Assembly: GCA_008704415.1 (NCBI GenBank)
Contig: VXIS01000046.1
Span: 124,001 to 188,000 of the forward strand
Reading direction: 5' to 3'
DNA: 64,000 nucleotides
Origin: Sphaerosporella brunnea
Lineage: Eukaryota; Ascomycota; Pezizomycetes; Pezizales; Pyronemataceae
The notes under the pieces were generated by a model. The model searched no databases, was not told the DNA's origin, and saw nothing but the letters and a program-made list of their open reading frames with translations. Positions 37,561 to 48,813 of the stretch are shown in pieces. A program made the position numbers and the translations under genes. The first letter of the stretch is position 1, and each line of letters opens with the position of its first letter.

Positions 37561-38507
37561 TCAGCATATGGACACACAGCATTTTCTGGCCAATCCTGCC
37601 AATTCCGCAGCGCTGATTCCGTTGATGTCGCCCAGTTTGAGGCCGCCGTGGTCGTTGGTGAATTCGTAGAGTATTCCCCTTCTGTCTACGAAGATCAATA
37701 CCCAGTCCAGACCCATATGGCCACCTTTGAGCTCATCCTCGCTAAAATCCTTGAAGTTGACGGCCAGCGTGACGACCTCATCCAGTCCACTCTGCTAGGT
37801 GTATTAGTAACCGTTTTGGTGGAAAGCATTCAAGGGGAAGACCAAAGACAATTCGGCAGTGCTTACCGTTTCATCGCTAATATAACTCTCCAGCTGTGGA
37901 GTACTGAAGTAACGCCCATCGTGGGCTAACGTTGCTCCCCTGGCTTCAAGAACGGCCGTAAAAGCTTTGAAATCCCGGGCGCCTGGCCCTTTTTTGCCGG
38001 AATGGCACACAGCAAAGTCGTCTCCGTATTCATAGAACAATCCTGGATACTGAATGATATCCCGAGTGGTGGAATCCTCATCACCGTGCGATCTTGAATC
38101 ATCCTTATCGAACGTTGCTGGCAGTGATTGCATGCCTGTTTTGGAATGAGTGTTCGGGGATCTGCTTTGGAGCTCCTCGGAAGCTTGTAGGAAATCGTGA
38201 TTGCTGACAATACCCGGCCGTAGAGCTTCGTCTTGTGAGCTGCCAAGTATTTCAACATCTGCACTTCCGTCAAGCTTTCCCCGCAGAGGCGGCCTTCCCT
38301 CGCGTAACTGTTCAGCGGTGTGCGATGGAGTTGTGTGAGATGAATGGTGATTGACAACAAAGCTTGTTTGTTGAGGTTGGAACGGTGCTGTGGGGTGGAA
38401 GCTGACGTAATGTGACTAAACGGGATATATGGTTCCGTGCACTTTAAACGTGCAAGCGATTTTCTCCGGCCTGCGGCCGGACTGTGCGAGTGACTGTGAT
38501 TACTCAT
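37561..38507 (-). CDS. hypothetical protein, three exons
   Basis: Not recognised. Exons 38507-38450, 38387-37867 and 37791-37561 join in frame to 269 aa. Intron 2 (75 nt) has a clean GTAAGC donor, a branch-like TTACTAATAC and a CAG acceptor, which supports a real gene. Intron 1 (62 nt) has a weak GTTTAA donor and is less sure. The N-terminus is His/Ser-rich and basic (MSNHSHSHSPAAGRRKSL), the middle is polar, and the last 120 residues look folded (IIQYPGLFYEYGDDFAVCHS, GLDWVLIFVDRRGILYEF, LKLGDINGISAAELAGLAR), ending in CCVSIC. No signal peptide or membrane segment. Another frame is open over most of exon 2, but only this frame splices cleanly to the last exon. Exon 1 is duplicated at 36261-36335. 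Confidence 0.65.
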
Positions 38508-38524
38508 GCTTCCCGTATTTTTTG
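38450..38524 (-). repeat. 75-bp repeat, gene-borne copy (exon 1 plus leader)
   Basis: Partner of the copy at 36261-36335. It runs from 17 nt upstream of the ATG to the last base of exon 1. Confidence 0.8.
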
Positions 38525-39469
38525 CTAATGTGTGTACCATAACCATATATACATATATATAGAAGATTAGATGATCGAATATAGATTTTGTTGGCTTTAT
38601 TTACACGATGTACGATCTTGATAATAACACAATCCCACCTACCTAGGTATGTGCTTGGTAACAATAGGCGACGATGAACAACATTTGTTGTGGTGCAATC
38701 GATGTTGTCCTCTGAAAGCAACAATCTCGCATCTTCTCTCTGTCGAACCCGAGAGAGACTGGTGTATAGTTGACCATGGGCAAAAACTGGTGCGCAGATC
38801 GATGACAATGCGATCCAGAGTCAAGCATTGACAGCTATTGAATGTCGTTGCATATGCTGGTCGCAGAGACATTTCGCTTATCGGACTTGGCGCCAAGCCG
38901 CAAATCACCCAACACCCGTAAATTTGGTCTGTGTGGTGTAACCAGCCACTGCCAAGACCGAAATGTAGGGATAGGAATTGTGGAGCTTTCTGGAACTAAA
39001 GTCTCGTGATCGAGCACACGATTCCCTGCTAAACACTGATTCCTTTGTTCCTTTGCAGATCATTTCCCTTTACTGCAAACCGCCCGGAATCTACTTATAT
39101 AGATGGAGATGGCTGATTCGGAGTCGGTATCCACTTGGGCACTCACCTGAGCGGGCACTCTCGCCCACTTTCGCCGCGATTGAATGATGAAGCATGAAGT
39201 AGGTATGGTGATGTAGTGTGATGAAAAGCATGTACTCCCAGCTTATGCCCAGGAGTCGACGTCGACGTCGTGAGCAAGCCCCACCCTCTCTCTCTCTCTT
39301 CTCTCTGGCTTTGATCGGATCTGAGTTCAACGTTCCCATCACGTTCACTCCACGCGTTTCGTTTCGCGAGTCCCCTGTCACGTGAAGCCACGCCTGAACC
39401 CAATCCGTGCACCCCCCTCCCCCACACCCCCTCGCCGCTTCTCCGCCGAGTCTTCCCGTTCCGGCTGGC
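38508..39469. other. intergenic, no gene seen
   Basis: The left part is the upstream region of the hypothetical gene, with a short AT-dinucleotide stretch near 38545-38562. The right part leads into the ligase pseudogene. Open frames on the minus strand here and across the ligase are antisense shadows. Confidence 0.45.
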
Positions 39470-41072
39470 CGCCAAAGTTCCCGCCGAGACAACCTGCTCG
39501 AGAAGGTTGAGGCTTCTCAACTCGACCCGAAGCCGACCCACACTCAACGTTGGAACAAGGCCAAGACCCATATTTACAAACCCGTAGAGAAGATGATCTC
39601 TTGGAATGGAAGGATGCAACCTTGGATGGATGGAGATCTGGGTTCCGCTGTTTTCAAGGTCATGAAGGCTGCCCCACCTTCGTCGGGAGGATCCGTGACC
39701 GTGGAGGAGCTGGATGATGTCTTGAATAAACTTGCCGCCTGTTCTCGGTTCCCGGACAAAGAGTTGATCGCCAGGGTTGGCGCAAGACGCGCCCTTAGAT
39801 AAGCGTTCAAAGCTCTGGGAGGGCAAGTGGGTGACGAGGATCATCCTGAAAAGCCTTCTTCCTGTGACCATGCCCGGTATGCTAGCAATGCACCATTGTT
39901 CGAACGTTACTCTGCAAGCGTACCATTTCTTGCTTCCGAAGCTACATCTGACGCAAAACAACCTCGAGAGAGCATGTGCGCATATTTGCAGCAAAGAGTT
40001 TGTAGAGGCCTGTTCCGACCCGACACGGTGCATTACAACGGCATATTGGCCTGATCAAGCCGGAATTAGGCGTCAAAGTTGGCCAAGGAGAATTTGTGAA
40101 GGCCACCTCTTGCCGGCACGCTGTCCGCCTGCCCAAACAGCGGAAGATGCTTCTAGAACGCAAGTATGATGGAGAATATGCGCAAGTCCACATAGATCTC
40201 AGCAAAGGCGGCAAGGAGTTTTAGTGGGGAGTAATAATGCCAACTCGCCCAGATCCAAGTAAGCTCATCATATGATACTGTTGTTTGACGTGCTTCTGGT
40301 GGACGATAAATCTTTACTGGGAACTCCCTTATCTTCACGCCTTGAATAGCTCGATAAAATGCTAGTTAACCCCATCCGGGGAAATTGCGAATTGGCCGAA
40401 TGAACGATCATCGATTTCTCCGAAGGCGCCAAGGCAGCTGGCCGGCTGATGAGGTACTTTGCCAGGGCGATAGAATGGAGATGGGAAGGATGTATATTGA
40501 AGCCTTTGGATTCACCATACTTCAACCGCCTGGAGGACCGGCGCGACAAGGCATCCTCGGGTTACCGATGGACTGGCACATCCAACGCCTGGATCAAGCT
40601 CAAGAAAGACTACATCGAAGGGCTTGGAGATACGGCGGATTTTGCTCTCATTGGTGGAATAACGGATACAAAGCGAAAACTTGAGTCAAACCAGCTGCCG
40701 GGAATAATGAACTGCTTTCATGTAGCAGTTTTTAACAAATAAGACCGAGGGGAAACGGCAAGGTGTCAAGCCGAAGTTGAAGCCAGGAGGTATGGCTGTG
40801 GATTGCAAAGCTGCAGCGTGGTGACAAGGGGAAACAACTGCACTACAGGAATCGAGAATGACTGCTGGTGAAGCTTTCACGCCGAAGAGACTGCGGCATC
40901 CATTTTCTAAGACTCCAGAGTCATCATATGGTACGGACAGGGGACTTCTTGGAAGGCAAGAGGTGACTCCTCCGGATGGGTCACCGCTCAGGAAGAAGCA
41001 ACGTCTCGAGGAGTTGATGCTGGTGCCGGTGGTGGTGATTATTACATTATGCAGGCAGCATATTACACATTA
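39470..41072 (+). pseudogene. broken ATP-dependent DNA ligase (fungal LIG4-like group)
   Basis: Ligase segments occur in order but in changing frames. An N-terminal DNA-binding-domain-like part (VTVEELDDVLNKLAACSRF, about 39700-39770) is followed by KWVTRIILKSLLPV and AYHFLLPKL in another frame. Next comes the adenylation motif KYDG within ERKYDGEYAQVHIDLSKGG (about 40165-40220). Then MILLFDVLLVDD, EGCILKPLDSPYF and WIKLKKDYIEGLGDTADFAL appear, the motif V region. The tail ends in a basic region (PKRLRHPF, SPLRKKQRLEE). In the adenylation part TAG at 40347-40349 and TGA at 40401-40403 interrupt the frame, and TAG closes the KYDG frame near 40222. Introns cannot explain all of these. The active-site lysine survives, but no full enzyme can be made. 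Confidence 0.8.
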
Positions 41073-42273
41073 GAGAGGAAGGAAAGAGAAGGCAACCGCA
41101 CTTCACTCTTCGATTCTGGCCTTAGAGCTGGGCAGTTACATAGCCATCAGATGGATCATGGAGATGTCCTCCAGTAAACTTTAAGCCCCGGCCGGCCACG
41201 AGGAACGCGGACTAAAGGCTTCAGTTTGTTGATGTATGTAATGGACAGGAAACGCTGGTAGGTACAGGGTAGTAAACGCAGAAACCTGCACACCGCTGCG
41301 TGCACTGCTCCTGGCGAGAATTGTCGGAGGTGTGCTGGGGAGGGGGAACACTCTACCGCAAGGGAGCCGGAACGGGACGAGCCGGGAGCCCGGGGGTGGC
41401 GAATATCTTTTTTTTTTTGCGGTTAAGAGCACAGCGTAAAGTGCCTTTCTTTCCAAGTCCTCATATATAGACTACAGTTGAGGCGGCAGCAGCTGGTTTG
41501 CGTTGTTGTGTTGTTGTGTTGTTTGTGGCGGTCTGAGGTGGGAAACCCAGCGGCTTGATCACGAAAAATCGCACGTTGTGGGCTCAACGCCGTCCCGACG
41601 GTTGTCGAGAGTCGACAATTTCTCTGTTTCGCGCGAGATCTCGGACAATGTCGGAGTGTGGTTGGCGCAGATTACGCCACGTAATCTGATCGAAATTAAG
41701 TTATCAGATTTGCTCGATGAATGCCAGCCTGCAGCTGTGATTGATCCACCAGCCGATGTGAAGAATTGGGTTGGAGGAAGGGGGCGTGCAGTGGATCACT
41801 CTGTCCCGGGTTTGCAGGCAGAGTACAGAGAGGTATGTGGATGCATGTAGATGTGTAGATGTGTAGAGGTGGCAATCCCGGAAAACATCTCCCTGGAGTG
41901 GCGAGAAATCGGCCCAGATGTTTGCATCTGCAAAAATATATATCGCTATCCTGCCAAAGACGCCGCTCGCACTGCACGCAAAACCTCATCCTCGACACTC
42001 CCGAGTCTGTGTTTGCCCGCTCTGTGTTTGCCCGCTCGGCTTCATCTCTCGTCCGCCAGCTCAAACGCCATGGGTGAGTGGCTCCGCCGTCCTTCCCGCT
42101 CCCAGCGCTCGGCTTTTCCGGGTCGCGGACGAGTGCGAACGAGTGAGTCAAACAAAACTAACCTGTCCGCGATCTGCGCCGCAATCCCATTCAAAGCCTC
42201 CGTTCTGCTCCCCCAGACCCGTCCACACGCCGCACTCGACAATCTCCCCGCGACAGCCACTCCCCTTCGCAGA
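41073..42273. other. upstream region of the FAD/NADPH oxidoreductase
   Basis: No independent gene seen. The reading frame of the next gene is open back to 41851, so part of this may be coding if an upstream ATG is used (41851 or 42070); it looks like leader sequence with low-complexity Ser/Pro/Leu translation. Confidence 0.45.
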
Positions 42274-44179
42274 ATGAGCCAGACCTCGACCAGATTTGCC
42301 GGCGTCGAGTCTCTCCCGGCGCCTATGTCTCCAGCCGTGGCACCGCAGCAGCAGCAGCAGCAGCAGCAGCCTGCGCTGCCAACTGCCGGCGTCGTCGCAA
42401 CCGCAACCGCCGGCCCCAAACAGGCCATGGAGAAAGAAGTGGATCTGCTGATCCAGAAAATAAAGTCCCCGATCTTGGGAATTGACTTCACGCGCGCGGG
42501 CAAGACGCGACGAGCGCCAACCCAATTGGAAAAGGTCGGCTTCAATGGCGTCGACGACCTGCTGCACCCGCTCGACGACTCCTCCGCGACAAACCTGCTA
42601 CAGGGCCAATGCTGCGGCGGCGGCTGCTGTCGCCTGCCCTCCGGTGCACCGTCCCCTGCGCGCTCCCCGCCGATCCCCAACTTCAATGTTCCCGACAACC
42701 CTGCGTTCAAGAGTCTCAACCTGAAGTTGTCACCGCTTTCTTCGAGGAGCAGACTCTCCAGCATCACCCCGTTACCCGAGAAGACCATCTCGCTGGAATC
42801 CCCCGTCGACCCCCCGGAGGCTACGAAGCACGTTTCCACCGCGTTGACTCACCCGCCAAAGTTCGTGCAGCCACACCCGCCCTACGATGTCTTCCCGGCG
42901 CGCATACACGATACCCGCGAGCTCACCAAGCCCGGCGCCCCCAAGCGTACCTATCACTTCGACCTGGATGTTACCGATTACCCGGAGGAAGTGGACGGCG
43001 TCGATTTCCGCGTCGGCGGTGCGATCGGAGTGACGGCTCCCAACGACTTCCAGACCGTAGACTCTATCTTCGATCTCCTTTCGATCCCAGAGGAGGAGCG
43101 AGATGCGCCCGTCTTGCTGAAGACCCAGGGCGGCAGATGGCCCACCATTTGGGGTCAGGAGGAAGCTCGCACCCTAACCACTACCCGCCGGGAGCTGCTC
43201 ACCTGGACCGTCGACATCCAGTCCTACCCACCCACCAAGAACCTCCTGCGCCTACTCGCAGAGTATGCATCAGATGAAGACCAGAAGACCATCCTCCTCT
43301 ACCTGTGCTCCAAGCAAGGCCAAGCCGCTTTCTGCGAGTAAGTGCTTCTCTTATCGGATCACCGTTATCAGATCGATTGATTAACTTTATCGCAGGCTTC
43401 GTACAGGACCCTACATCACCCTCGAGCAGCTGCTCACCGCCTTCCCCTCGTCGAAGCCCCCTCTCGACCACCTTCTCTGTAACCTCAAAACCCTGATGCC
43501 GCGCTTCTACTCGCTGAGCAATGACCCACACTTCTCGCGGCACCAGCACCGCCGCATCGTTGAGATCGCCGTCACAGTGCACGAGACCGAGCACCGCTGG
43601 AAAGGAGGGCAGCGCACCGGCGTGGGCTCCGGATTCTTCGAGCGCAAGGCCCAGGAAATCATCAACGGCGGGGCACAGGACGTGTACGTCCCTATGTTCC
43701 GCGGCCTCATGGCGAACCCGCTGGCCAAGGAGTTCATCGCCGACGGCCCCATGCTGCTCGTCGGCGCCGGCGTCGGCATCGCCCCGTTCCGCGGCTTCGT
43801 CCAGCGCAGGCTGCAGAACGCAAACTGCGTAAACAAGGTCTGGGTCTTGCAGGGCGTGCGCGACTCCCTCGTCGACGAACTGTACTCTGGCGAGTGGGGC
43901 GTACACGATGAGCAGATCAAGAAAGTTGTTGAGTCCCGTGTTGGCACTGGACGCTACGTCCAGGATGAAGTCAGGGCCCAGGCGGACCTTGTTTGGTTCG
44001 TTATCAACAGCATGGATGGACGTGTCTTTGTTTGCGGAAGCTCGAAGGGCATGGGAGAGGGCGTGGAGGAGGCTCTCATCGATGTCGCGGTCCGGAAGGG
44101 TCGTCTCAGTAGAGATGAGGCGAAGGAGTTCTGGAAGAAGAAGAAGGAGGGCGGCCAGTATATTGCTGAGACCTGGTAG
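42274..44179 (+). CDS. FAD/NADPH-binding oxidoreductase, cytochrome P450 reductase-like, no FMN domain
   Basis: Two exons (42274-43337, 43396-44179) give 615 aa. The C-terminal half matches the ferredoxin-NADP+ reductase-like module of cytochrome P450 reductase and sulfite reductase alpha. It has the FAD-binding RFYS at 391-394, a GVGSGFFE loop, the NADPH-binding GAGVGIAPFRGF at 478-489, VFVCGSSKGMGEGV and a C-terminal AETW. The upstream part (about 240-380) fits the connecting and FAD domains (PYDVFPARIHDTRELT, TYHFDLDVTDYPEEVDGVDF). No flavodoxin-like FMN domain precedes it; instead there is a disordered N-terminus with eight consecutive Gln and an SPILGIDFTRAGKTRRAPTQ segment. It probably passes electrons from NADPH through FAD to an unknown acceptor. 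Start 42274 (GAATGAGC) is preferred; upstream in-frame ATGs exist. Confidence 0.88.
42345..42369 (+). repeat. CAG repeat encoding polyglutamine
   Basis: About eight CAG codons in the disordered N-terminus of the oxidoreductase. Length is likely to vary between strains. Confidence 0.85.
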
Positions 44180-45174
44180 TCTTTTCTGACTTGCTGGCGT
44201 AGTGGGAGCGATACCCCCTGCCTGATTTCTCTTTTTTTTTTCTTTTTTTTTCTTTTTTTTTTCTTCTTTTTTTTTTTCTTTCGGACTTTAGATATATACG
44301 CTTTTTCTTAACTGTCACGTCAAAACAAAACCTCGGGCCAGCTGCCGCCCTGGGGATGTCCACATTTCCCGCTCTTCCTTTATTATGTCGCGGGGTAGAT
44401 CCGGTAACTCTAAAGAAGAACTCGATTGCATCAGCTATTAATCAATCATAACCGCCAGCTCGATCACATTTTTTTATTTTTTATTTTTGTTTTGGCATGT
44501 CCCTCTATGTATTCTACTAATCCGGTACTAACAGCGGAGCGGGAAGGAGGACCTTCAGTTTGATTGGCACTAGATAACTCTTATGATAGATAGATAAGTC
44601 ACGTTTTTTTTTTTTTTTTTTTTTTTTTTTGTTATTTTTTTTCTGCATCATAGCACTACAGTACTTGTGTAAAGCGGAATTCCATCTTGTCGGGGATTTA
44701 AGTTAGACTTTGTAATATAAACGGGGGTTAACCAAACGATTTACAAACACCACCGTCTTTCAAACACGTAAAACGCCGCGGGTGTTTCGCAAAGGGAGAA
44801 ACGCTTGTTCAGTTGCCAATATTTATTTATTGTATTTTTCTGGTGTCAGGGAACACCGGGGTATCCCCGCCAAGGTGCCTCGGAACAGCGTCGGAAATTT
44901 TTTTGAACAGCGTTCAACTGTATAAATCCATCTACAGAGGGCCGGGGGGGCCTCTCTAGATCTTAAATCTAGGGGGCTCGAGTTTAGTTCAAATGCTAGT
45001 TTTATCATGTCCTAAACCCCGTTTATTACATTCCAAATCGTTACGGGATGGAATCTAGCGTACGTTATACTTTTTTTCGTACAGTACAGCATGTTGATTC
45101 ATTGTTGCTTAAAAAAATAATTTTTGTTTGTTTCCTAATCCAACCAAAATCCACCCATGCCATATCGAGAGACC
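44180..45174. other. convergent 3' region, low complexity
   Basis: T-rich sequence at about 44229-44280, a run of 27 T at 44604-44630, and AT-rich DNA between the converging oxidoreductase and ankyrin genes. No gene seen. Confidence 0.55.
44604..44630. repeat. poly(T) run, 27 nt
   Basis: Twenty-seven consecutive T read directly from the sequence. Confidence 0.9.
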
Positions 45175-46350
45175 TTATGCCTCTACCGATACCTCCACCT
45201 CCGCCTTTCCATCAGCCGCGGAATTGGGTTCATAATCTCGGGGAAGCTTTCCCGCCCGATCCATCGCCTCGACATCCGCGCCATTCTCAATCAACAACTC
45301 GGCACACTTCGTCCACCCTCTCTCGATCGCATAATGCAACGCCGTCTTACCGGCAGGGCCCCCAAAGTCATAAGACTCATCCATGGTTCTCTTCCCCGGA
45401 TCGGTGTCTCTCGCATCCACCTTCAAGCCATGCTCCAGAAGAACTCTCAACAGCTCGACCGCCTGCTCCTCTCCAAACACGAGTTGTTTGTTGTGTCCGA
45501 GACTCCGGTTGATCGCGGACACTGTGGACCCGATGTCCCCTTTCCAGGAACCTCCCCGCATCAGGTGCACGCCAACACCATTTCCCTCAGCGTCACGGGC
45601 ATCCACCTCGGCTCCCGCCTCAAGGAGTGCCTTCACGATGTCGACTTGTCTGGCTAAAAACAATGGGGTGCGTAAGCTGCAGTCCCTTTTCCCGCAGTCA
45701 TAGTACTTGGCCGCGACATCCACTTGACTGCCTAGCTCCAAAAGCAATTTCACCATCTCCACTCTTCCACACAAAGCAGCCAGATGCAGCGGTGCCAGCC
45801 CGCCGGGTAAGTTCCGCTCCTCAATGTTCGCGCCATGGTGAACCAACAACCGCACCATGTCCGCATTTCCTTCCCACACCGCCAATGACAACGGGTTAAA
45901 CGTGCTGGCATGGTCCGAGTCCCAGCTGCAAAGGCATAGGATGACCTTGAAGGCAAAATCCGGGTTTGCTCCCAGCTCGAGTAGCCGTGTAGCAAGCGGT
46001 ACGTTGTTCCTGAGAGCTGCCGACTGCAACAACGTAAAGCTTGTGTTGGTGCCTTTAGCTTCACTAATGATATGGTAGTCTCTCAGTGCCACGGAGAGGA
46101 AGGGCATGCAGAGGGAGTGCAGGAGCTTGTTGGCGCACGACAAGCGGAGCAGGGACGGATACTGAGGAAGCGTGGGTGCAACCCGGGTGATGAAGCGGAA
46201 GCCGATGATTTGGGAGTTCGCTGACGGCGAGACGCTGTGAAGCGGGTAGTCCGTGTTGGCCTCTTGTCCAGGAGTGTCCGGAGCGGCGACGTGCTTGATG
46301 ATTTCGAGGAGGAGCTCGTGGGGGAGGCTTGTGAGTGCGGACGTCGACAT
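45175..46350 (-). CDS. F-box-like/ankyrin repeat protein
   Basis: Intronless, 391 aa. The N-terminus (TSALTSLPHELLLEIIKHVA, then PSLLRLSCANKLLHSLCMPFL) resembles an F-box helix set, LPxELLxxI followed by SLLRLSxxN. Such domains recruit Skp1 in SCF ubiquitin ligases. At least five ankyrin-type repeats follow: LLQSAALRNNVPLATRLLEL, NPLSLAVWEGNADMVRLLVH, APLHLAALCGRVEMVKLLLE, TPLFLARQVDIVKALLEAGA and TALHYAIERGWTKCAELLIE. F-box plus ankyrin proteins are common in filamentous fungi and probably bind substrates. ATG 46350 starts right at the F-box-like helix; an upstream ATG at 46485 would add 45 low-complexity residues. Substrate unknown. Confidence 0.85.
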   Translation of the reverse strand: MSTSALTSLPHELLLEIIKHVAAPDTPGQEANTDYPLHSVSPSANSQIIGFRFITRVAPTLPQYPSLLRLSCANKLLHSLCMPFLSVALRDYHIISEAKGTNTSFTLLQSAALRNNVPLATRLLELGANPDFAFKVILCLCSWDSDHASTFNPLSLAVWEGNADMVRLLVHHGANIEERNLPGGLAPLHLAALCGRVEMVKLLLELGSQVDVAAKYYDCGKRDCSLRTPLFLARQVDIVKALLEAGAEVDARDAEGNGVGVHLMRGGSWKGDIGSTVSAINRSLGHNKQLVFGEEQAVELLRVLLEHGLKVDARDTDPGKRTMDESYDFGGPAGKTALHYAIERGWTKCAELLIENGADVEAMDRAGKLPRDYEPNSAADGKAEVEVSVEA

Positions 46351-47236
46351 TTTTGGTGCTTGTGGGAGCTGTGGGGGCTGTATTTGGAGCTGTGGTGTTG
46401 TTGTTTTTATCCAATTGAGGACAGCAGGAAGCTTTAAATGCAACCCCGCTTCCAAGCCTTGTTGAAGCAAACACATGCCGTTCAACTCGTGTCAGCCTTG
46501 CAGGTGTGGCTTCACTAGGAGTGCCGCCAGATGACAGCCATGTAACGTCTGTCATACGATAAATGCTGCGCCACGACTTGCCCTCATAATGCAGCCGTGG
46601 CTTGAGGTGGCTGCTCTCCCATCCAGAAACAGTAGGTACATCCCTATTGTAGAGAAGTCATGACTGTCACGACTTTTACTTGACTGTCACAAGCCTAGGA
46701 CGTGACATGACATGGCTTTCTCAGACGGTGAGCTTTACCTATGGGCTCGAGAATGCGCAAAGGCAGCCAAAGACCCAAAGCTGCCATGAGTACTGGGTAG
46801 TACCTAGGCAGGTATGGTGCCGGAATCCCCGAAAACACCACATTTAACGCGGCTCTCAACTCAGCCACAACAAAAAAAGTAGTGACAAAACGCTTCGCAA
46901 ATTTGTAGATACATAAGAATAGATGGATTTTACTCAGCGAAAATAATTCAAATGCTAATGGGGGAGGAGCAGTAGCGAGTCTCCTGGGAGGTAATTTTGC
47001 AGTGGGTTAGGGTACTAAACTACTTCCGGCTGAGGCTGAGTGAGAGTCTGTGCTTTCGAGTGATAGCCAGCCCGTCAGTGCGCGCGTTCAGCTGCGTCCA
47101 TCCACGTTCACTTGTGCTCCTCCGCGAGCACTCAACGCTGTGCGTGAGCACAATAGGTGAAAATAAAACGGCCCGCCTTTCGCTGTCTCTCACTCTTCAG
47201 ATTATCGCCGTGAATTGTGCGTCACACGATCCCACT
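46351..47236. other. intergenic, no gene seen
   Basis: Upstream region of the ankyrin gene and flank of the transposase-like pseudogene. A TGACTGTCAC(A) word occurs twice near 46664-46690. Nothing else stands out. Confidence 0.45.
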
Positions 47237-48647
47237 ATGCCCCGGCCCAACAAGAGAGCAAAACAGCTTCGAGAGCTGAGATTAAACAGCGCTGCAGCGG
47301 CGCAAGCTTGAACTGCTTCGGTATTCTGTTCCCCCGCTACAAAATATATGCAGATGGTTAACCAGTAGTAAAGATTTACTGTTGAAGAGGAATCAGATTC
47401 CGAGAATTCAGAAAGCCAAGACGATTGAGGAGGATAATTTCGATATTCCAGAAAACGAAGCAAATGAGGAGGACGTCTTAGATTCAGCTTTGGACTCCGG
47501 CTCCCCTGCTACTGGCAACCCATGTCTTCTACAATGCGAACCGTCAATTTTGCGCTGAAGTGAAGGTGGACGCCGAGAAATTGCTATCAAATCCGGGGAT
47601 TAATCAGGGTGGCACGTCGCCGAGCACACAAAAGCGCAAGAGAACGCACTCTCAGGCTTTGCAAAAAGCAGCGGCACAGTCTTACTCCCCTGCAAAAATA
47701 TTTTAGCGGCATCGCCTGCTGGGAATCCCAACTGAATGATATAACACCGAAGCCTCCATACCACGGCGAACGTGAGCTGGACTGGAGGATTTACCGGATG
47801 GACAGCCACCAGAGCTTGCGCTACACGAGTGCATTTCAGATGTACTTGACCCGGGGGAGGAAAGAGAAAGAGACAAGCAAACGCGCCAGGAGAAAGTAGA
47901 GCTTGCTTCAAAAGATCTTCAGCGGCTGCTCGACTTAAAAACGCTTCAACAACAAAAATATGGTAGAGAGCTGGGAATCCGCAGTTCCTTTCGAAAACGC
48001 CACCAAATGGTTTAGAGCTTTTTGTGGTTGGAGCGGAAGAAGTAAACAGTCGGAGGAAAAAGAAGAGAAAGAGCTCTTCACATTGCACGTTCATTCAACC
48101 GAGGCATGAGTACGGCACAAAAAATTGTGCAGTGGACAAATTCGTGGATTGAACACAGAGTTATCTCGGAAAGCTACGCGGGTAAACATGTACACACGTT
48201 TTCATGGCTAAAGGACGAAGGAGTTGCTATTGCTGCAAGAGAGTTTGCACCGAAAGAAGGTTAAAGTAAGTCTTCTGATTACACACAATTGATTTTCGGA
48301 AGAACTAACGTATATTGCAGTGTACCTTGAGAAGCAGCGGGATTTTGCCATAGAGGAAACCGTTCCTTTGCAAAAAGACATTGCTCGAACGCTGAGCTCC
48401 GTTCTCATTCAAGATCCGAAAACCCTTAAAAATGTCGCAATTGACACGGTATCAAGTCTCGAACTGCAAGAAACTGCGTGACATCAAAAAAGGTGTTTTC
48501 ATCGACGGACATGAAAGGCCTGACGTTATCGAATCCCGCTGGGAATTTCTTGGGCAGATGAAGGAACCTTATTTGGTGGAATTTAACGCAGATGGCAGCA
48601 TAAAAGAAAAGGAATACCCGCCCCGATTGCAAGGTTTTTGGGGATAG
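47237..48647 (+). pseudogene. degenerate fungal transposase-like gene
   Basis: A chain of fragments in different frames. A basic start (MPRPNKRAKQLREL at 47237) is followed by a segment with KVELASKDLQRLLDLK and SSFRKRHQMV near 47895-48015. Further on are TAQKIVQWTNSWIEHRVISE with SYAGKHVHTFSWLKDEGV (48110-48230), then KKGVFIDGHERPDVIESRWE (48489-48548) with an open end to 48647. The IDGHERPDV block is a familiar part of large fungal DDE-type transposon proteins. In-frame stops separate the pieces, for example a TAG inside the SSFRKRHQMV-SFLW segment. The DDE catalytic part is not seen, so the copy is also truncated. Family placement is from memory and moderately sure. Confidence 0.6.
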
Positions 48648-48813
48648 ACGCCGCCCTGTCATAATAACAGGTTTAGTTGATCTGGACCCCCAGGGCAGGT
48701 TTTAGGATTCCGGCACCATATTATTGGCCAGGATAGTCATCTTCACATCTTCTCGGGAACTACTTTGTAACATCCTAGTATCTGTTCAATCCATCCCGCC
48801 CGCAAGTGGGGCC

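Noticed and set aside
37926..38546. A 206-codon open frame overlapping the hypothetical gene at 37561-38507
   Set aside because: It starts at or near the same exon, but only the other frame reaches a good donor and continues in the downstream exon; it is most likely intron 1 read-through.
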